Part shown: in pieces, positions 1 through 7,691 of the stretch
Layout of the letters: each line of letters starts with the position of its first letter
Numbering within the stretch: position 1 is the first letter of the stretch
Source: Clostridia bacterium
Lineage (GTDB): Bacteria; Bacillota; Clostridia; Oscillospirales; Acutalibacteraceae
Reading direction: 5' to 3'
Assembly: GCA_017631955.1 (NCBI GenBank)
Contig: JAGBSJ010000013.1
Location: 1-56,668, forward strand
DNA length: 56,668 bases
Position numbers and translations under genes: made by a program
Notes under the pieces: model-generated
Database searches by the model: none
The model's input: only the letters and a program-made list of their open reading frames with translations
Told to the model about the DNA's origin: nothing

Positions 1-56
1 ATGACTATAAGGTCTATACTATATTACAAACAATTGGCTTAAAAGGTCAATTCATA

Positions 57-172
<116 letters not shown>

Positions 173-179
173 TAAATAT

Positions 180-255
180 TCCTCTATAGCTCAGTCGGTA
201 GAGCATGCGGCTGTTAACCGCAGGGTCGTTGGTTCGAGTCCAACTGGGGGAGCCA
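180..255 (+). tRNA. tRNA-Asn (GTT anticodon)
   Basis: A 76-base cloverleaf. The acceptor strands TCCTCTA and TGGGGGA pair with two G-U wobbles, the D arm is present, the anticodon loop CTGTTAA carries GTT, and the T arm contains GGTTCGAGTCC. CCA is encoded. It lies 7 bases after 5S, so it is part of the same rRNA transcript. Confidence 0.96.
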
Positions 256-259
256 AACG

Positions 260-294
260 AAAATCCGTTCACGAAAGTGGACGGATTTTTGTTT
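260..294 (+). terminator. Intrinsic terminator of the rRNA/tRNA operon
   Basis: AATCCGTTCAC, a GAAA tetraloop and GTGGACGGATT form a strong stem followed by TTTTTGTTT, starting five bases after the tRNA CCA. It closes the rRNA-tRNA-Asn transcript. Confidence 0.9.
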
Positions 295-300
295 GTATTA

Positions 301-391
301 TTCACTATTCATTCTTCATCATTCATTAATGGGGAACGGAATTTCAATTGAATAATGAAAAAATGAAGACGCTTCGCTAATGAATAGTGAA
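301..391. repeat. Imperfect palindromic (MITE/REP-like) element
   Basis: The outer arms TTCACTATTCATT (301-313) and AATGAATAGTGAA (379-391) are perfect 13-base inverted repeats. Inside, CTTCATCATTCATT faces AATGAAAAAATGAAG imperfectly. No ORF lies in it. The stretch 256-565 otherwise holds only two terminators and a leader. It looks like a small non-coding dispersed palindrome, but copy number cannot be judged from one window. Confidence 0.55.
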
Positions 392-428
392 TGATGTTTC
401 TGACCGAATGGAGCGTTATATTTTTTAC

Positions 429-458
429 AGAAACTCTTGATTTTCAAGGGTTTCTTTT
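429..458 (+). terminator. Terminator-like hairpin
   Basis: AGAAACTCTTGA, a three-base loop and TCAAGGGTTTCT form a 12-pair stem with one G-U, followed by TTTTG. No gene lies directly upstream apart from the palindromic repeat, so it may be a remnant of a lost gene or a second stop for rRNA read-through. Confidence 0.55.
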
Positions 459-465
459 GTTATGA

Positions 466-493
466 CACGAAAAGTATCGTGATTGTTACGATA
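466..493. promoter_or_regulatory. Overlapping inverted repeats, possible operator
   Basis: CACGA/TCGTG and TATCGT/ACGATA are two overlapping short inverted repeats about 70 bases upstream of the PAP2 start. An operator for the XRE regulator encoded just downstream is possible. No good promoter boxes could be fixed around it, so this is a weak call. Confidence 0.25.
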
Positions 494-565
494 AAATACT
501 ATATACTCTTTTTGTTTTATGTTAGTGTTAAGTTGTAATTTTACAAAAGAAAGGACACAAATTAT

Positions 566-1234
566 ATGAAAACAAAAGGTATGAAAAATCTAATATCAGG
601 AATAGTGTTTATTATTTTCTTTGCATTCTGGACAATGTTAATACTAACAATAGATGTGCAACCCATAGGTGTAAAGGGCACAAATATAGGGTTTGCAACA
701 ATAAATGGCTGGTTTCACTCATTAACAGGTGTGAATATGACACTTTATACTGTTACGGATTGGTTAGGTCTTGTATCCATTTTCATTTGTATGATTTTCG
801 GCTTTTTGGGGTTTGTTCAATTAATCAAACGAAAAAATCTGCTAAAAGTTGACTTTGATATTATCATTTTAGGCGTATATTATGTTATAGTAATATTGTG
901 CTATCTAATTTTTGAAATGCACCCAATCAATTACAGACCAATTCTTATAAATGGTTTTATGGAGGCATCTTACCCATCGTCAACAACGCTACTTGTGTTG
1001 TGCGTTATGCCAACGCTTGTGTTTCAAGTTAATCAAAGATTAAAAAGTATCACATTAAAAAGATTTATAACAATATTTACAGTTGCATTTTCTGTATTTA
1101 TGGTAGTGGGAAGACTAATTTCAGGCGTCCATTGGTTAACCGATATTATCGGCTCTTGCCTTTTGAGTGCAGGTTTGTTTTATGCTTATAAGGGGATTGT
1201 GTTATGGAATTCAACGAAAAACTCCAAAATTTAA
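566..1234 (+). CDS. PAP2-superfamily membrane protein, motif C2 degenerate
   Basis: A 222-residue polytopic protein of the type-2 phosphatidic acid phosphatase fold (lipid phosphatase/phosphotransferase in the membrane). Hydrophobic helices fill about residues 8-30, 64-86, 95-115, 142-160, 168-185 and 190-212. Motif C3 is visible as R-x5-H-x3-D (GRLISGVHWLTD) and keeps the nucleophile His. The C2 region reads YPSSTT rather than PSGHT, so the usual His there is absent, and C1 is reduced to NYRP without the leading Lys. Activity is therefore uncertain. AAAGGA precedes the ATG. The end overlaps the next gene by 31 bases, implying translational coupling with the membrane-bound XRE protein. Confidence 0.75.
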   Translation: MKTKGMKNLISGIVFIIFFAFWTMLILTIDVQPIGVKGTNIGFATINGWFHSLTGVNMTLYTVTDWLGLVSIFICMIFGFLGFVQLIKRKNLLKVDFDIIILGVYYVIVILCYLIFEMHPINYRPILINGFMEASYPSSTTLLVLCVMPTLVFQVNQRLKSITLKRFITIFTVAFSVFMVVGRLISGVHWLTDIIGSCLLSAGLFYAYKGIVLWNSTKNSKI

Positions 1235-1818
1235 GAAAAAGTAAAGGTCTTACACAAGAAGAATTGGCAGATGCCTTATATGTGTCTCGTACTGCTATTT
1301 CAAAATGGGAATCAGGCAGAGGATACCCTAGTATTGATTCATTAAAAGACATATCAAAGTTCTTTTCAGTATCAATCGACGATTTGTTGTCGGGAGAAAA
1401 ACTTCTTTCACTTGCCGAAAAAGAAAATAAATCAAATATAAGAAATATGTGTGATTTGTTATTTGGGATTGTGGATTTATTATCATTTGTGCTTGTAGTT
1501 TTACCTTTATACCCCAATACAATTGACGGATTTGTTTACTCTGTGAATCTATTTAACTACACACAAACTACTGGGCTCAACAAAACAGTTTGTTGGATTA
1601 TGTTTGCTTTACTTGTAGCGTCAGGAGTTGTAAAGATAATACTAACAAAAATCAAGGTAGAAAAATGCGGTAAATCGTTTATGGAAATATCAATAGTAAT
1701 AAGTATTTTAACAGTGTTGTTTCTCACAATAACAAGAGAGGTTTACGCGGTAGTTGTTGTATTTGTGTTATTGATAATTAAGGGTATAATATTTTTAAAA
1801 AATATTCAGAATAAATAA
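1204..1818 (+). CDS. XRE-family regulator with C-terminal membrane domain
   Basis: Residues 5-60 form a classic Cro/C1-type helix-turn-helix (LRKSKGLTQEELAD, then VSRTAISKWESGRGYPS). After a short linker, three to four hydrophobic helices (about 80-105, 128-148, 155-175, 180-197) anchor the protein in the membrane. HTH proteins of this layout in Firmicutes often act as local repressors or sensors of neighbouring membrane genes. AAGGGG precedes the ATG, which lies inside the PAP2 gene. The ligand is unknown. Autoregulation of this two-gene unit is inferred from the overlap only. Confidence 0.82.
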   Translation: MEFNEKLQNLRKSKGLTQEELADALYVSRTAISKWESGRGYPSIDSLKDISKFFSVSIDDLLSGEKLLSLAEKENKSNIRNMCDLLFGIVDLLSFVLVVLPLYPNTIDGFVYSVNLFNYTQTTGLNKTVCWIMFALLVASGVVKIILTKIKVEKCGKSFMEISIVISILTVLFLTITREVYAVVVVFVLLIIKGIIFLKNIQNK

Positions 1819-1841
1819 TTTAACTGCTTATACTCTATTTA

Positions 1842-1870
1842 TTGCCATTTTTTAGTATTTGTGTTACAAT
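1842..1870 (+). promoter_or_regulatory. Sigma-A-like promoter for the hydrolase gene
   Basis: TTGCCA and TACAAT separated by 17 bases, ending 17 bases before the hydrolase ATG. The short leader leaves room only for a ribosome site (CAGGTG). Confidence 0.55.
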
Positions 1871-1887
1871 TTTTTCAGGTGATTTGA

Positions 1888-2820
1888 ATGGATAAAAAAG
1901 TATACAGACGAGGAAAAATCGGGCAATATTGGTATAATTTTACAGAATTGCTAGTTCATGTGCTTACAGCGCGCCCTTGCCCTGAAAATCTTGAGTATAA
2001 AATTACAAGTTATGATGAGGGCAAACTTAATAAAATCTATACATATTATCGCAAAGATTTGAAAGAAACTAAAAAACCGTTATTTGTTTATATTCATGGT
2101 GGTGGTTGGCTTTCAGGAATTACCCCTATGCGAAATCGTTATATTTCACAGTGGGCAGAAAAAAGATTTTATACGGCGTCAATCGGCTACACTTGGGCAC
2201 CTGACAAGGTATACCCTGCACAACTTCACGAAATTTTCAAAGCACTTGATAAGATTTTAGATACAGCTGACGAAAATAATTTTGACCCACAGAACATTGT
2301 AATCGCAGGGGAGAGTGCAGGGGGTTACTATATTACTTATGTAGCATCATGCCTTAATGATAAGTCAATTCTTGATGCACTCGGCATTAAATTCAAACAT
2401 TTTGATGATGTAAAAATCAAAGCACTTGTTTCAATAAGCGGCTGCTATGATTTGCAACGACTTACTGATGCAAATAAAGAACAGTCAAAATTTCCTGATA
2501 TGAAAGTTATGGTGCCAACATTTTTAGGAAAAACTCTTGAAGAAACAAGAGAATACCTAAAAACCGATGATGCAAAATACTGTTCACCAAAAATTACTGA
2601 TAAATTTCCACCAACCTACGCAGTATGGTCAACAAACGATAAGTTAAGATTCGAAACTTTTGATTTGTGTGCAGATTTAGATAATCTTGGTGTAGAGAAT
2701 AAACAATACAAAGCTGACGGAATTATCGGTAATCACGCTTGGGCAGTTATGCCTATATTCAAAAAGAGTAAAATCTGTTTTGAAGATGCTTATGAATTTG
2801 TAAAACAATATATTGATTAA
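1888..2820 (+). CDS. Alpha/beta hydrolase, HSL-type esterase/lipase family
   Basis: A 310-residue cytoplasmic hydrolase of the hormone-sensitive-lipase group. The oxyanion-hole motif HGGGW is near residues 70-74 and the nucleophile elbow GESAGG is near 141-146 (Ser 143). A probable catalytic Asp sits in WSTNDKL (about 250) and the His in GNHAW (about 287). It has no signal peptide. The substrate is unknown; short-chain acyl or acetyl esters are usual for the family, and many such proteins act on acylated carbohydrates. It stands alone between its own promoter and a strong terminator. Confidence 0.85.
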   Translation: MDKKVYRRGKIGQYWYNFTELLVHVLTARPCPENLEYKITSYDEGKLNKIYTYYRKDLKETKKPLFVYIHGGGWLSGITPMRNRYISQWAEKRFYTASIGYTWAPDKVYPAQLHEIFKALDKILDTADENNFDPQNIVIAGESAGGYYITYVASCLNDKSILDALGIKFKHFDDVKIKALVSISGCYDLQRLTDANKEQSKFPDMKVMVPTFLGKTLEETREYLKTDDAKYCSPKITDKFPPTYAVWSTNDKLRFETFDLCADLDNLGVENKQYKADGIIGNHAWAVMPIFKKSKICFEDAYEFVKQYID

Positions 2821-2824
2821 CAAC

Positions 2825-2857
2825 AAAAAAGGTAGGATTTATTTCCTACCTTTTTTG
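2825..2857 (+). terminator. Intrinsic terminator after the hydrolase
   Basis: AAAAAAGGTAGG and CCTACCTTTTTT form a 12-pair stem with an 8-base loop and a U tract. The A-rich 5' arm would let it work in both directions. Confidence 0.9.
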
Positions 2858-2891
2858 TGATATTTTTGTATGCGAAATTCACAAATAAATC

Positions 2892-2920
2892 TTGACTATA
2901 TTGTACAAAAGTGCTAATAT
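2892..2920 (+). promoter_or_regulatory. Sigma-A-like promoter for the SulP permease
   Basis: TTGACT and TAATAT with a 17-base spacer, 46 bases ahead of the chosen ATG. Confidence 0.65.
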
Positions 2921-2965
2921 TTTAACCGTTGTTTAATAATAAAACTTTAAGTGGATGAGGTATAT

Positions 2966-4624
2966 ATGAAGAAATTTTATCTTAAACCAAAACTTTTTTC
3001 AGTTCTTAAAAATTACAATAAAGACCAACTCGTTAAAGATATTGTTGCAGGTGTAATAGTTGCAATTATCGCTTTACCATTATCAATCGCGTTGGCGTTA
3101 GCGTCAGGAGTTGAGCCAGCTTGCGGTGTTTATACTGCTATTTTTGCGGGATTTATGGTATCGTTTCTTGGCGGTAGCCGAGTACAGATTGCCGGTCCTA
3201 CAGCGGCTTTCGCAACGGTAGTTGCAGGTGTAGTTGCCACTCAGGGTATGGAAGGACTTATTATTGCCACAATTCTTGCGGGTATCTTTCTTATCTTGAT
3301 GGGTGTTTTCAAACTTGGCGCCCTTATTAAATTTATTCCTTACACAATTACAACAGGATTTACTGCAGGCATTGCAGTTACAATCTTCATTGGTCAAATT
3401 AAAGATTTTCTTGGACTTCAATATGAAAACGGAATTAAACCAATTGAAACAATTGAAAAGATTGAAGCAAATATTGAAGCAATCGGCACATTCAGTTGGC
3501 AAGCACTTTTAGTTGGTGCCGTATCGCTTGCAATTCTTATTATATATCCAAAAATTGAGAAGAAAATTCCACCTTCACTTATCGCGGTAATTGTGGGTGC
3601 GCTTATGGTGAAGTTTATTCCGGGACTTGATAGCGGAGTTTTCACAATAGGTGACCTATATACAATTCCATCAGGATTTCCACAGTTTGTTTTGACTGGT
3701 ATGGAATTTAGCTTTGCAAAGGTATCAGCAGTATTGCCTGATGCATTCACAATTGCGATTTTAGCTGCAATTGAATCTTTACTTTCATGTGTTGTTGCTG
3801 ACAGTATGGTGCATTCTCGACATAATTCTAATGCGGAGTTAGTTGCTCAGGGCGTTGGTAATATTGCATCAGTATTATTCGGTGGAATCCCTGCTACAGG
3901 TGCTATCGCAAGAACCGCAGCAAACGCAAAAAATGGTGGTCGTACTCCTGTAGCGGGTATGGTTCACGCAGTGGTGCTTTTGCTCGTTTTGTTATTCCTT
4001 ATGCCTCTTGCGGGGCTTATTCCAATGCCAACAATTGCGGCAATTCTCTTTATGGTTGCTTATAATATGAGCGAATGGAAAAAGTTTGTGCACATATTAA
4101 AATCTGCCCCTAAAAACGATATTATCGTTATGGTAATAACATTCGGTCTTACAGTAATTTTCGACCTTGTAATTGCTATTGAAGTAGGTATGCTTCTTGC
4201 GGCGATGTTGTTTATGAAACGAATGAGCGAAGAAACATCTGTAACAGGTTGGAAATACGTTGATGCTGAAAACGATAAAGACAGTCTTGATTTGAAAGTT
4301 GTACCTCAGAATGTGCGCGTTTATGAAATCAGTGGACCACTCTTTTTCGGTGCGGCAGATAAAATACTTGATATTAAATACAATGAAGAAACACATTGTA
4401 TTGTGTTGAGAATGAGAGCGGTATCTGCAATAGATGCAACTGCCATGAATTCACTGGAAATGCTTCACAAGAAGTGTCAAAGCAAAGGCGTTGCTCTTGT
4501 GCTTTCTCACGTTAACGAACAACCATTACACGCTATGCAAAAGTCAGGATTTTACGATAAAATAGGCGCTGAAAATTTCTGCCCACACATTGATGATGCA
4601 TTGAAAAGAGCATCTCAATTTTAA
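2966..4624 (+). CDS. SulP-family anion permease with STAS domain
   Basis: Anion transporter of the SLC26/SulP family (sulfate, bicarbonate or another small anion) in the cytoplasmic membrane. The chosen start is the ATG five bases after GGATGAGG; the in-frame GTG at 2951 overlaps that ribosome site and is less likely. About 552 residues. Roughly the first 410 contain the hydrophobic transmembrane core, with the family's GPTAAFA stretch near 75-82 in the N-terminal half. The C-terminal part from about 450 (VRVYEISGPLFFG ... MRAVSAIDATAMNSLEML) is a STAS domain with the usual anti-sigma-antagonist-like fold. The substrate cannot be told from sequence; no carbonic anhydrase or sulfur gene is adjacent. 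Confidence 0.9.
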   Translation: MKKFYLKPKLFSVLKNYNKDQLVKDIVAGVIVAIIALPLSIALALASGVEPACGVYTAIFAGFMVSFLGGSRVQIAGPTAAFATVVAGVVATQGMEGLIIATILAGIFLILMGVFKLGALIKFIPYTITTGFTAGIAVTIFIGQIKDFLGLQYENGIKPIETIEKIEANIEAIGTFSWQALLVGAVSLAILIIYPKIEKKIPPSLIAVIVGALMVKFIPGLDSGVFTIGDLYTIPSGFPQFVLTGMEFSFAKVSAVLPDAFTIAILAAIESLLSCVVADSMVHSRHNSNAELVAQGVGNIASVLFGGIPATGAIARTAANAKNGGRTPVAGMVHAVVLLLVLLFLMPLAGLIPMPTIAAILFMVAYNMSEWKKFVHILKSAPKNDIIVMVITFGLTVIFDLVIAIEVGMLLAAMLFMKRMSEETSVTGWKYVDAENDKDSLDLKVVPQNVRVYEISGPLFFGAADKILDIKYNEETHCIVLRMRAVSAIDATAMNSLEMLHKKCQSKGVALVLSHVNEQPLHAMQKSGFYDKIGAENFCPHIDDALKRASQF

Positions 4625-4636
4625 AAAATAAATTTA

Positions 4637-4686
4637 TAATACTCCTTGTTTTTTGGTAAATACTATTAAAAAAGCAAAGGAGTATT
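4637..4686 (+). promoter_or_regulatory. Inverted repeat joining promoter spacer and ribosome site; sigma-G/F-like boxes
   Basis: AATACTCCTT (4638-4647) is a perfect complement of AAGGAGTATT (4677-4686), and the second arm contains the Shine-Dalgarno of the next gene. TAATA (4637-4641), 17 bases and AATACTA (4659-4665) resemble a forespore sigma-G/F promoter. Read as RNA, the hairpin plus ATTTTT could instead terminate the permease transcript. The layout matches the spoVT leaders in this window. Confidence 0.45.
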
Positions 4687-4689
4687 TTT

Positions 4690-5124
4690 ATGATTGAACA
4701 AGATACAATTAAACTTTTACGCGAGTGTGATGCGGGAATTAAAATGGGTATTTCATCAATTGATGATGTACTTGGGTATGTTAAATCCGAAAGATTAAAA
4801 AAAGACCTTGAAGATAACAAGGATGAGCACAAAAAACTTGATAGAGATTTACAAGAACTACTTGACCAATATCATGATGACGGCAAAGAGCCAAATCCAA
4901 TGGCAAAGGGTATGTCTTGGCTTAAAACAAATATGAAACTTGTTGTGAATGAGTCGGACAACACTATTGCAGACCTTATTACAGAAGGTTGCAATATGGG
5001 CGTGAAGTCCCTTAACAAATATCTTAATCAATATACCGCGGCGGATGAAAAGTCAAAAGATATCTGTAAACGACTTATTAATCTTGAAGAAGATTTAACA
5101 ATTCAGATGCGACAGTTTTTATAG
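4690..5124 (+). CDS. Ferritin-like four-helix protein (DUF2383-like)
   Basis: A 144-residue soluble, largely helical acidic protein. The pattern TIKLLRECDAGIKMGISSIDDVL, a charged D/K-rich second helix, then DLITEGCNMGVKSLNKYLNQY resembles the DUF2383/PA2169-type ferritin-like bundle in which helices pair antiparallel. No obvious diiron ExxH pair is seen, so a metal role is not claimed. AAGGAG sits seven bases before the ATG but lies within a perfect inverted repeat. Related small proteins are common in spore formers. The sigma-G/F-like boxes upstream suggest expression in sporulation, which is inference. Confidence 0.6.
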   Translation: MIEQDTIKLLRECDAGIKMGISSIDDVLGYVKSERLKKDLEDNKDEHKKLDRDLQELLDQYHDDGKEPNPMAKGMSWLKTNMKLVVNESDNTIADLITEGCNMGVKSLNKYLNQYTAADEKSKDICKRLINLEEDLTIQMRQFL

Positions 5125-5139
5125 TGGAATATGAAAAGT

Positions 5140-5166
5140 CCCCTCGGCATAAAATATGTCGGGGGG
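5140..5166 (+). promoter_or_regulatory. Hairpin covering the tspO ribosome-binding site
   Basis: CCCCTCGGCATA (5140-5151), a three-base loop and TATGTCGGGGGG (5155-5166) pair along 12 positions with two G-U wobbles. The 3' arm is the GGGGGG Shine-Dalgarno used by tspO. There is no U tract afterwards, so ribosome-site masking fits better than termination. Confidence 0.55.
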
Positions 5167-5173
5167 ATTGATT

Positions 5174-5641
5174 ATGATAATTATGTGGAAAAAGTTCTTG
5201 TTGTGTCTTGCAATACCGTTAGGTGTGGGTGGAGTTTCGGCACTTCTTACGTCGGGAAATATGCAGCTGTTTGAAGAAATTAACAAACCACCATTATCAC
5301 CACCGGGTTGGTTGTTCCCTGTGGTGTGGACAATTCTCTATATTTCAATGGGTGTTGCCTTGTATCTTGTGGTAATGGCGAAGGACACAAAAAGTAATTT
5401 GCCTGCTTATATTTCATTTGGTGTACAGTTGTTTTTCAATTTCTTCTGGTCTATAATTTTCTTTAATGCACGAGCGTTTTTATTCGCATTTATCTGGCTT
5501 GTTTTGTTGTGGGTTGCAATTGTTGTAAACATATATTTCTTTTATCAAGTTAACAAAACTGCAGGTAAAATTCTAATTCCATATCTTATATGGGTAACAT
5601 TCGCGGGGTATCTGAATTGCGGAATATTTCTTCTTAATTAA
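5174..5641 (+). CDS. tspO: TspO/MBR family tryptophan-rich sensory protein
   Basis: Five-helix membrane protein of the TspO/peripheral benzodiazepine receptor family, which binds porphyrins and is linked to tetrapyrrole and stress responses. The signature NKPPLSPPGWLFPVVWTILY (about residues 31-50) and the following conserved FFNFFWSIIFF segment are clear. The length of 155 residues is typical. The start was placed at the ATG seven bases after GGGGGG; the upstream in-frame ATG at 5156 lies inside the hairpin. A downstream terminator makes it monocistronic or co-transcribed only with the ferritin-like gene. Confidence 0.88.
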   Translation: MIIMWKKFLLCLAIPLGVGGVSALLTSGNMQLFEEINKPPLSPPGWLFPVVWTILYISMGVALYLVVMAKDTKSNLPAYISFGVQLFFNFFWSIIFFNARAFLFAFIWLVLLWVAIVVNIYFFYQVNKTAGKILIPYLIWVTFAGYLNCGIFLLN

Positions 5642-5645
5642 AGAT

Positions 5646-5672
5646 AAGGCAGACACTTGTCTGCCTTTTTTC
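5646..5672 (+). terminator. Intrinsic terminator after tspO
   Basis: AAGGCAGAC, ACTT, GTCTGCCTT and TTTT. A nine-pair stem followed by a U run. Confidence 0.92.
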
Positions 5673-5685
5673 GTTATGATATAAT
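5658..5685 (+). promoter_or_regulatory. Sigma-A-like promoter for comF
   Basis: TTGTCT and a perfect TATAAT with a 16-base spacer. The -35 box lies in the 3' arm of the tspO terminator, so promoter and terminator are overlaid. Confidence 0.55.
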
Positions 5686-5709
5686 AGTCGGGACTTGTGA
5701 GGGACGGCT

Positions 5710-6429
5710 ATGGATTTCAAAAACGTATTCAATTCAATAAAGAAAACATTTCTGTGGTTTGTATTTACAAATCATTGTAAATATTGCAATGCTCTTATAG
5801 GTGAAAACGAGGAAATGTGCGAAGATTGTGGTAAAAATCTTCCGTGTATTACTGGTGAAAAATGTGAATTTTGTGGTGCTTCAAAAGAGCGTTGCGGTTG
5901 TAAAAAACACAAGATGAATTTTGACGGAATAACGGCACCATTTTATTACGAAAAAGGTATTAAAGAGTGCTTAAAGTTATTTAAGTTTAATGGTAAAACT
6001 CATTTTGCACATATTTTGGCAGAAGAAATGTCAGCGTGTATTCAAAAAGATTTTGCAAATGTAAAATTCGATTTTGTATGTTATGTACCTTTTTCAAATG
6101 TGCAGAAAATTGAAAGAGATTACAACCAGAGCGAATTGCTTGCAGAAAGGATTTCAACAATTCTTGAAATACCGCTTAAAAATGCACTTGTAAAATTGTT
6201 TGATGTTAAAACTCAACACGATATGCCAATACAACAACGAAAAGGCAATATTTATGGTGTTTATGATGTGAGAAATGGTGTGAGTTTAAAAGGCAAAACA
6301 GTTCTTCTTGTTGACGACATTATGACAACGGGCGAAACCCTTAATAATTGCGCATTAATTATGAAAATCCGCGGTGCAGAAAAAGTATATTGTGCCACAT
6401 CCGCAGTTACAGTAAAAAAGAAGAAATAA
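5710..6429 (+). CDS. comF: ComF family phosphoribosyltransferase-like protein
   Basis: A 239-residue cytoplasmic protein. The N-terminal 70 residues carry a zinc-binding Cys cluster (CKYC, CEDC, CEFC, CGC). The C-terminal half is a type-I phosphoribosyltransferase fold with the PRPP loop VLLVDDIMTTGETL near 199-212 and the RDYNQSELLAE region typical of ComF. In Bacillus, ComF takes part in DNA uptake with the ComFA helicase; no comFA lies next to it here, so the competence role is by family only. It ends before a bidirectional terminator. Confidence 0.9.
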   Translation: MDFKNVFNSIKKTFLWFVFTNHCKYCNALIGENEEMCEDCGKNLPCITGEKCEFCGASKERCGCKKHKMNFDGITAPFYYEKGIKECLKLFKFNGKTHFAHILAEEMSACIQKDFANVKFDFVCYVPFSNVQKIERDYNQSELLAERISTILEIPLKNALVKLFDVKTQHDMPIQQRKGNIYGVYDVRNGVSLKGKTVLLVDDIMTTGETLNNCALIMKIRGAEKVYCATSAVTVKKKK

Positions 6430-6430
6430 A

Positions 6431-6471
6431 TCAAGGACTATTAGTGATTCCACCAATAGTCCTTGATTTTT
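6431..6471. terminator. Bidirectional terminator between convergent comF and GT2
   Basis: TCAAGGACTATT and AATAGTCCTTGA form a perfect 12-pair stem with TTTTT on the plus side and a T-rich run on the minus side, between two genes that end toward each other. Confidence 0.9.
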
Positions 6472-6479
6472 ATGTTCGT

Positions 6480-7535
6480 TTAACTGATTTTTTTGAAAAC
6501 TAAAGGAAGTAATTTTTTAACAATCGAAATCACTTTTGCAAGAGTCAGGCAAAGAAAACAGCTTTTCGTCCTGTAAACTTTTGCCATGATGCCTATAAAT
6601 CTGTCGCCGTATAAATACGGTTCAAAATTCTTGTATCTTTCGCTGTGAAATTCTTTTTTTAGAAATTCTTTTCTCTGCTTTGCCGTCATTCCTGAACGAT
6701 TATCAAAGTTGCGTTCAAGGGCTGAAAACATGTATCTTACATATCGCAATGCAATTATGTGAAGATTTTCATCAGTCAACATATCCCAGTATTTAAACTG
6801 GTCATATAACCGGTCAATTTTAACCATAATGTCATCAAAATATGTTGGAATAAAGCTACCAGTTGTGCTGCCTGAACGTTTAAGATAATGGTATGGTGCA
6901 ATGGGGAGGATGATACAACTGTCAACATCCATAAAAAAGTCAATATTAAAAATAATATCTTCATTAAACCTCATTTTTGGGAATTTGGCACCAGTTGACC
7001 TTAAATATTCAACTTCATACATTTTGTTACAAGGGGAACCATAGAAATCGATTTTTTCAAGCGGTAAAATTTCGTCTCTTACCTCTTGCTGAGTTTTAAG
7101 AACTTTGCTCTCATGATAACAAATCGCTTGTGCACTTAATGGGTCACCATCTTTTGTGAGATATTCCTCAATCAGTCCAAATACAACAACTTTTGCAGGA
7201 AATTCTGTAACAGCTTCTGCGAGTTTATAGAGCATATTGTCATCAATATAATCATCTGCATCAATAAAACAAAGATATTTACCTGCAACTACTTTCATAG
7301 CTTCATTTCTCGCATTGCCTGCGCCACCATTCTGTGCGAGATGCAAAACTTTTATTCTGTCGTCTTTTTTTGCGTATTCATCACAGATTGCACCGCTGTT
7401 ATCGGGTGAGCAATCGTCAACAAGCAAAAGTTCAAAGTCTGTAAACGTCTGCTGGAGTATAGACTCAACGCTTGTTTTAAGGTAATCTTCATTTTTATAT
7501 ACAGGCATAATTATACTGATATAAGGATTTGACAT
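6480..7535 (-). CDS. Family 2 glycosyltransferase (GT-A)
   Basis: A 351-residue GT2 enzyme, probably acting at the inner membrane face on a surface glycan. The N terminus is the canonical SIIMPVYKNEDYL, then LLVDDCSPDNSG with the nucleotide-binding Asp, and the DxD-type CFIDADDYID near residues 92-101. The C-terminal third is basic and hydrophobic and may be membrane-associated. AGGAGGCAC precedes the ATG strongly. It is divergent from the ABC-exporter operon 150 bases away and likely works on the same polymer, though donor and acceptor are unknown. Confidence 0.88.
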   Translation of the reverse strand: MSNPYISIIMPVYKNEDYLKTSVESILQQTFTDFELLLVDDCSPDNSGAICDEYAKKDDRIKVLHLAQNGGAGNARNEAMKVVAGKYLCFIDADDYIDDNMLYKLAEAVTEFPAKVVVFGLIEEYLTKDGDPLSAQAICYHESKVLKTQQEVRDEILPLEKIDFYGSPCNKMYEVEYLRSTGAKFPKMRFNEDIIFNIDFFMDVDSCIILPIAPYHYLKRSGSTTGSFIPTYFDDIMVKIDRLYDQFKYWDMLTDENLHIIALRYVRYMFSALERNFDNRSGMTAKQRKEFLKKEFHSERYKNFEPYLYGDRFIGIMAKVYRTKSCFLCLTLAKVISIVKKLLPLVFKKIS

Positions 7536-7619
7536 AGTTGTGCCTCCTATCGCTAAAATTATACTTTATAACAAGGCGCGTGTCAATAAAATTTAACTAT
7601 TACAAACCAGTTACAATAC

Positions 7620-7648
7620 TTGAAAAAGTTGTAATATAGTGATATAAT
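7620..7648 (+). promoter_or_regulatory. Strong sigma-A-type promoter of the surface-polymer operon
   Basis: TTGAAA and TATAAT with exactly 17 bases between them, 43 bases upstream of the exporter permease. It is the best housekeeping promoter in this part and would drive the whole 7.7-15.2 kb run. Confidence 0.8.
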
Positions 7649-7691
7649 AAATATCGTATATAACTATGCTCAAAGGAAGCGAGATTTTCTT

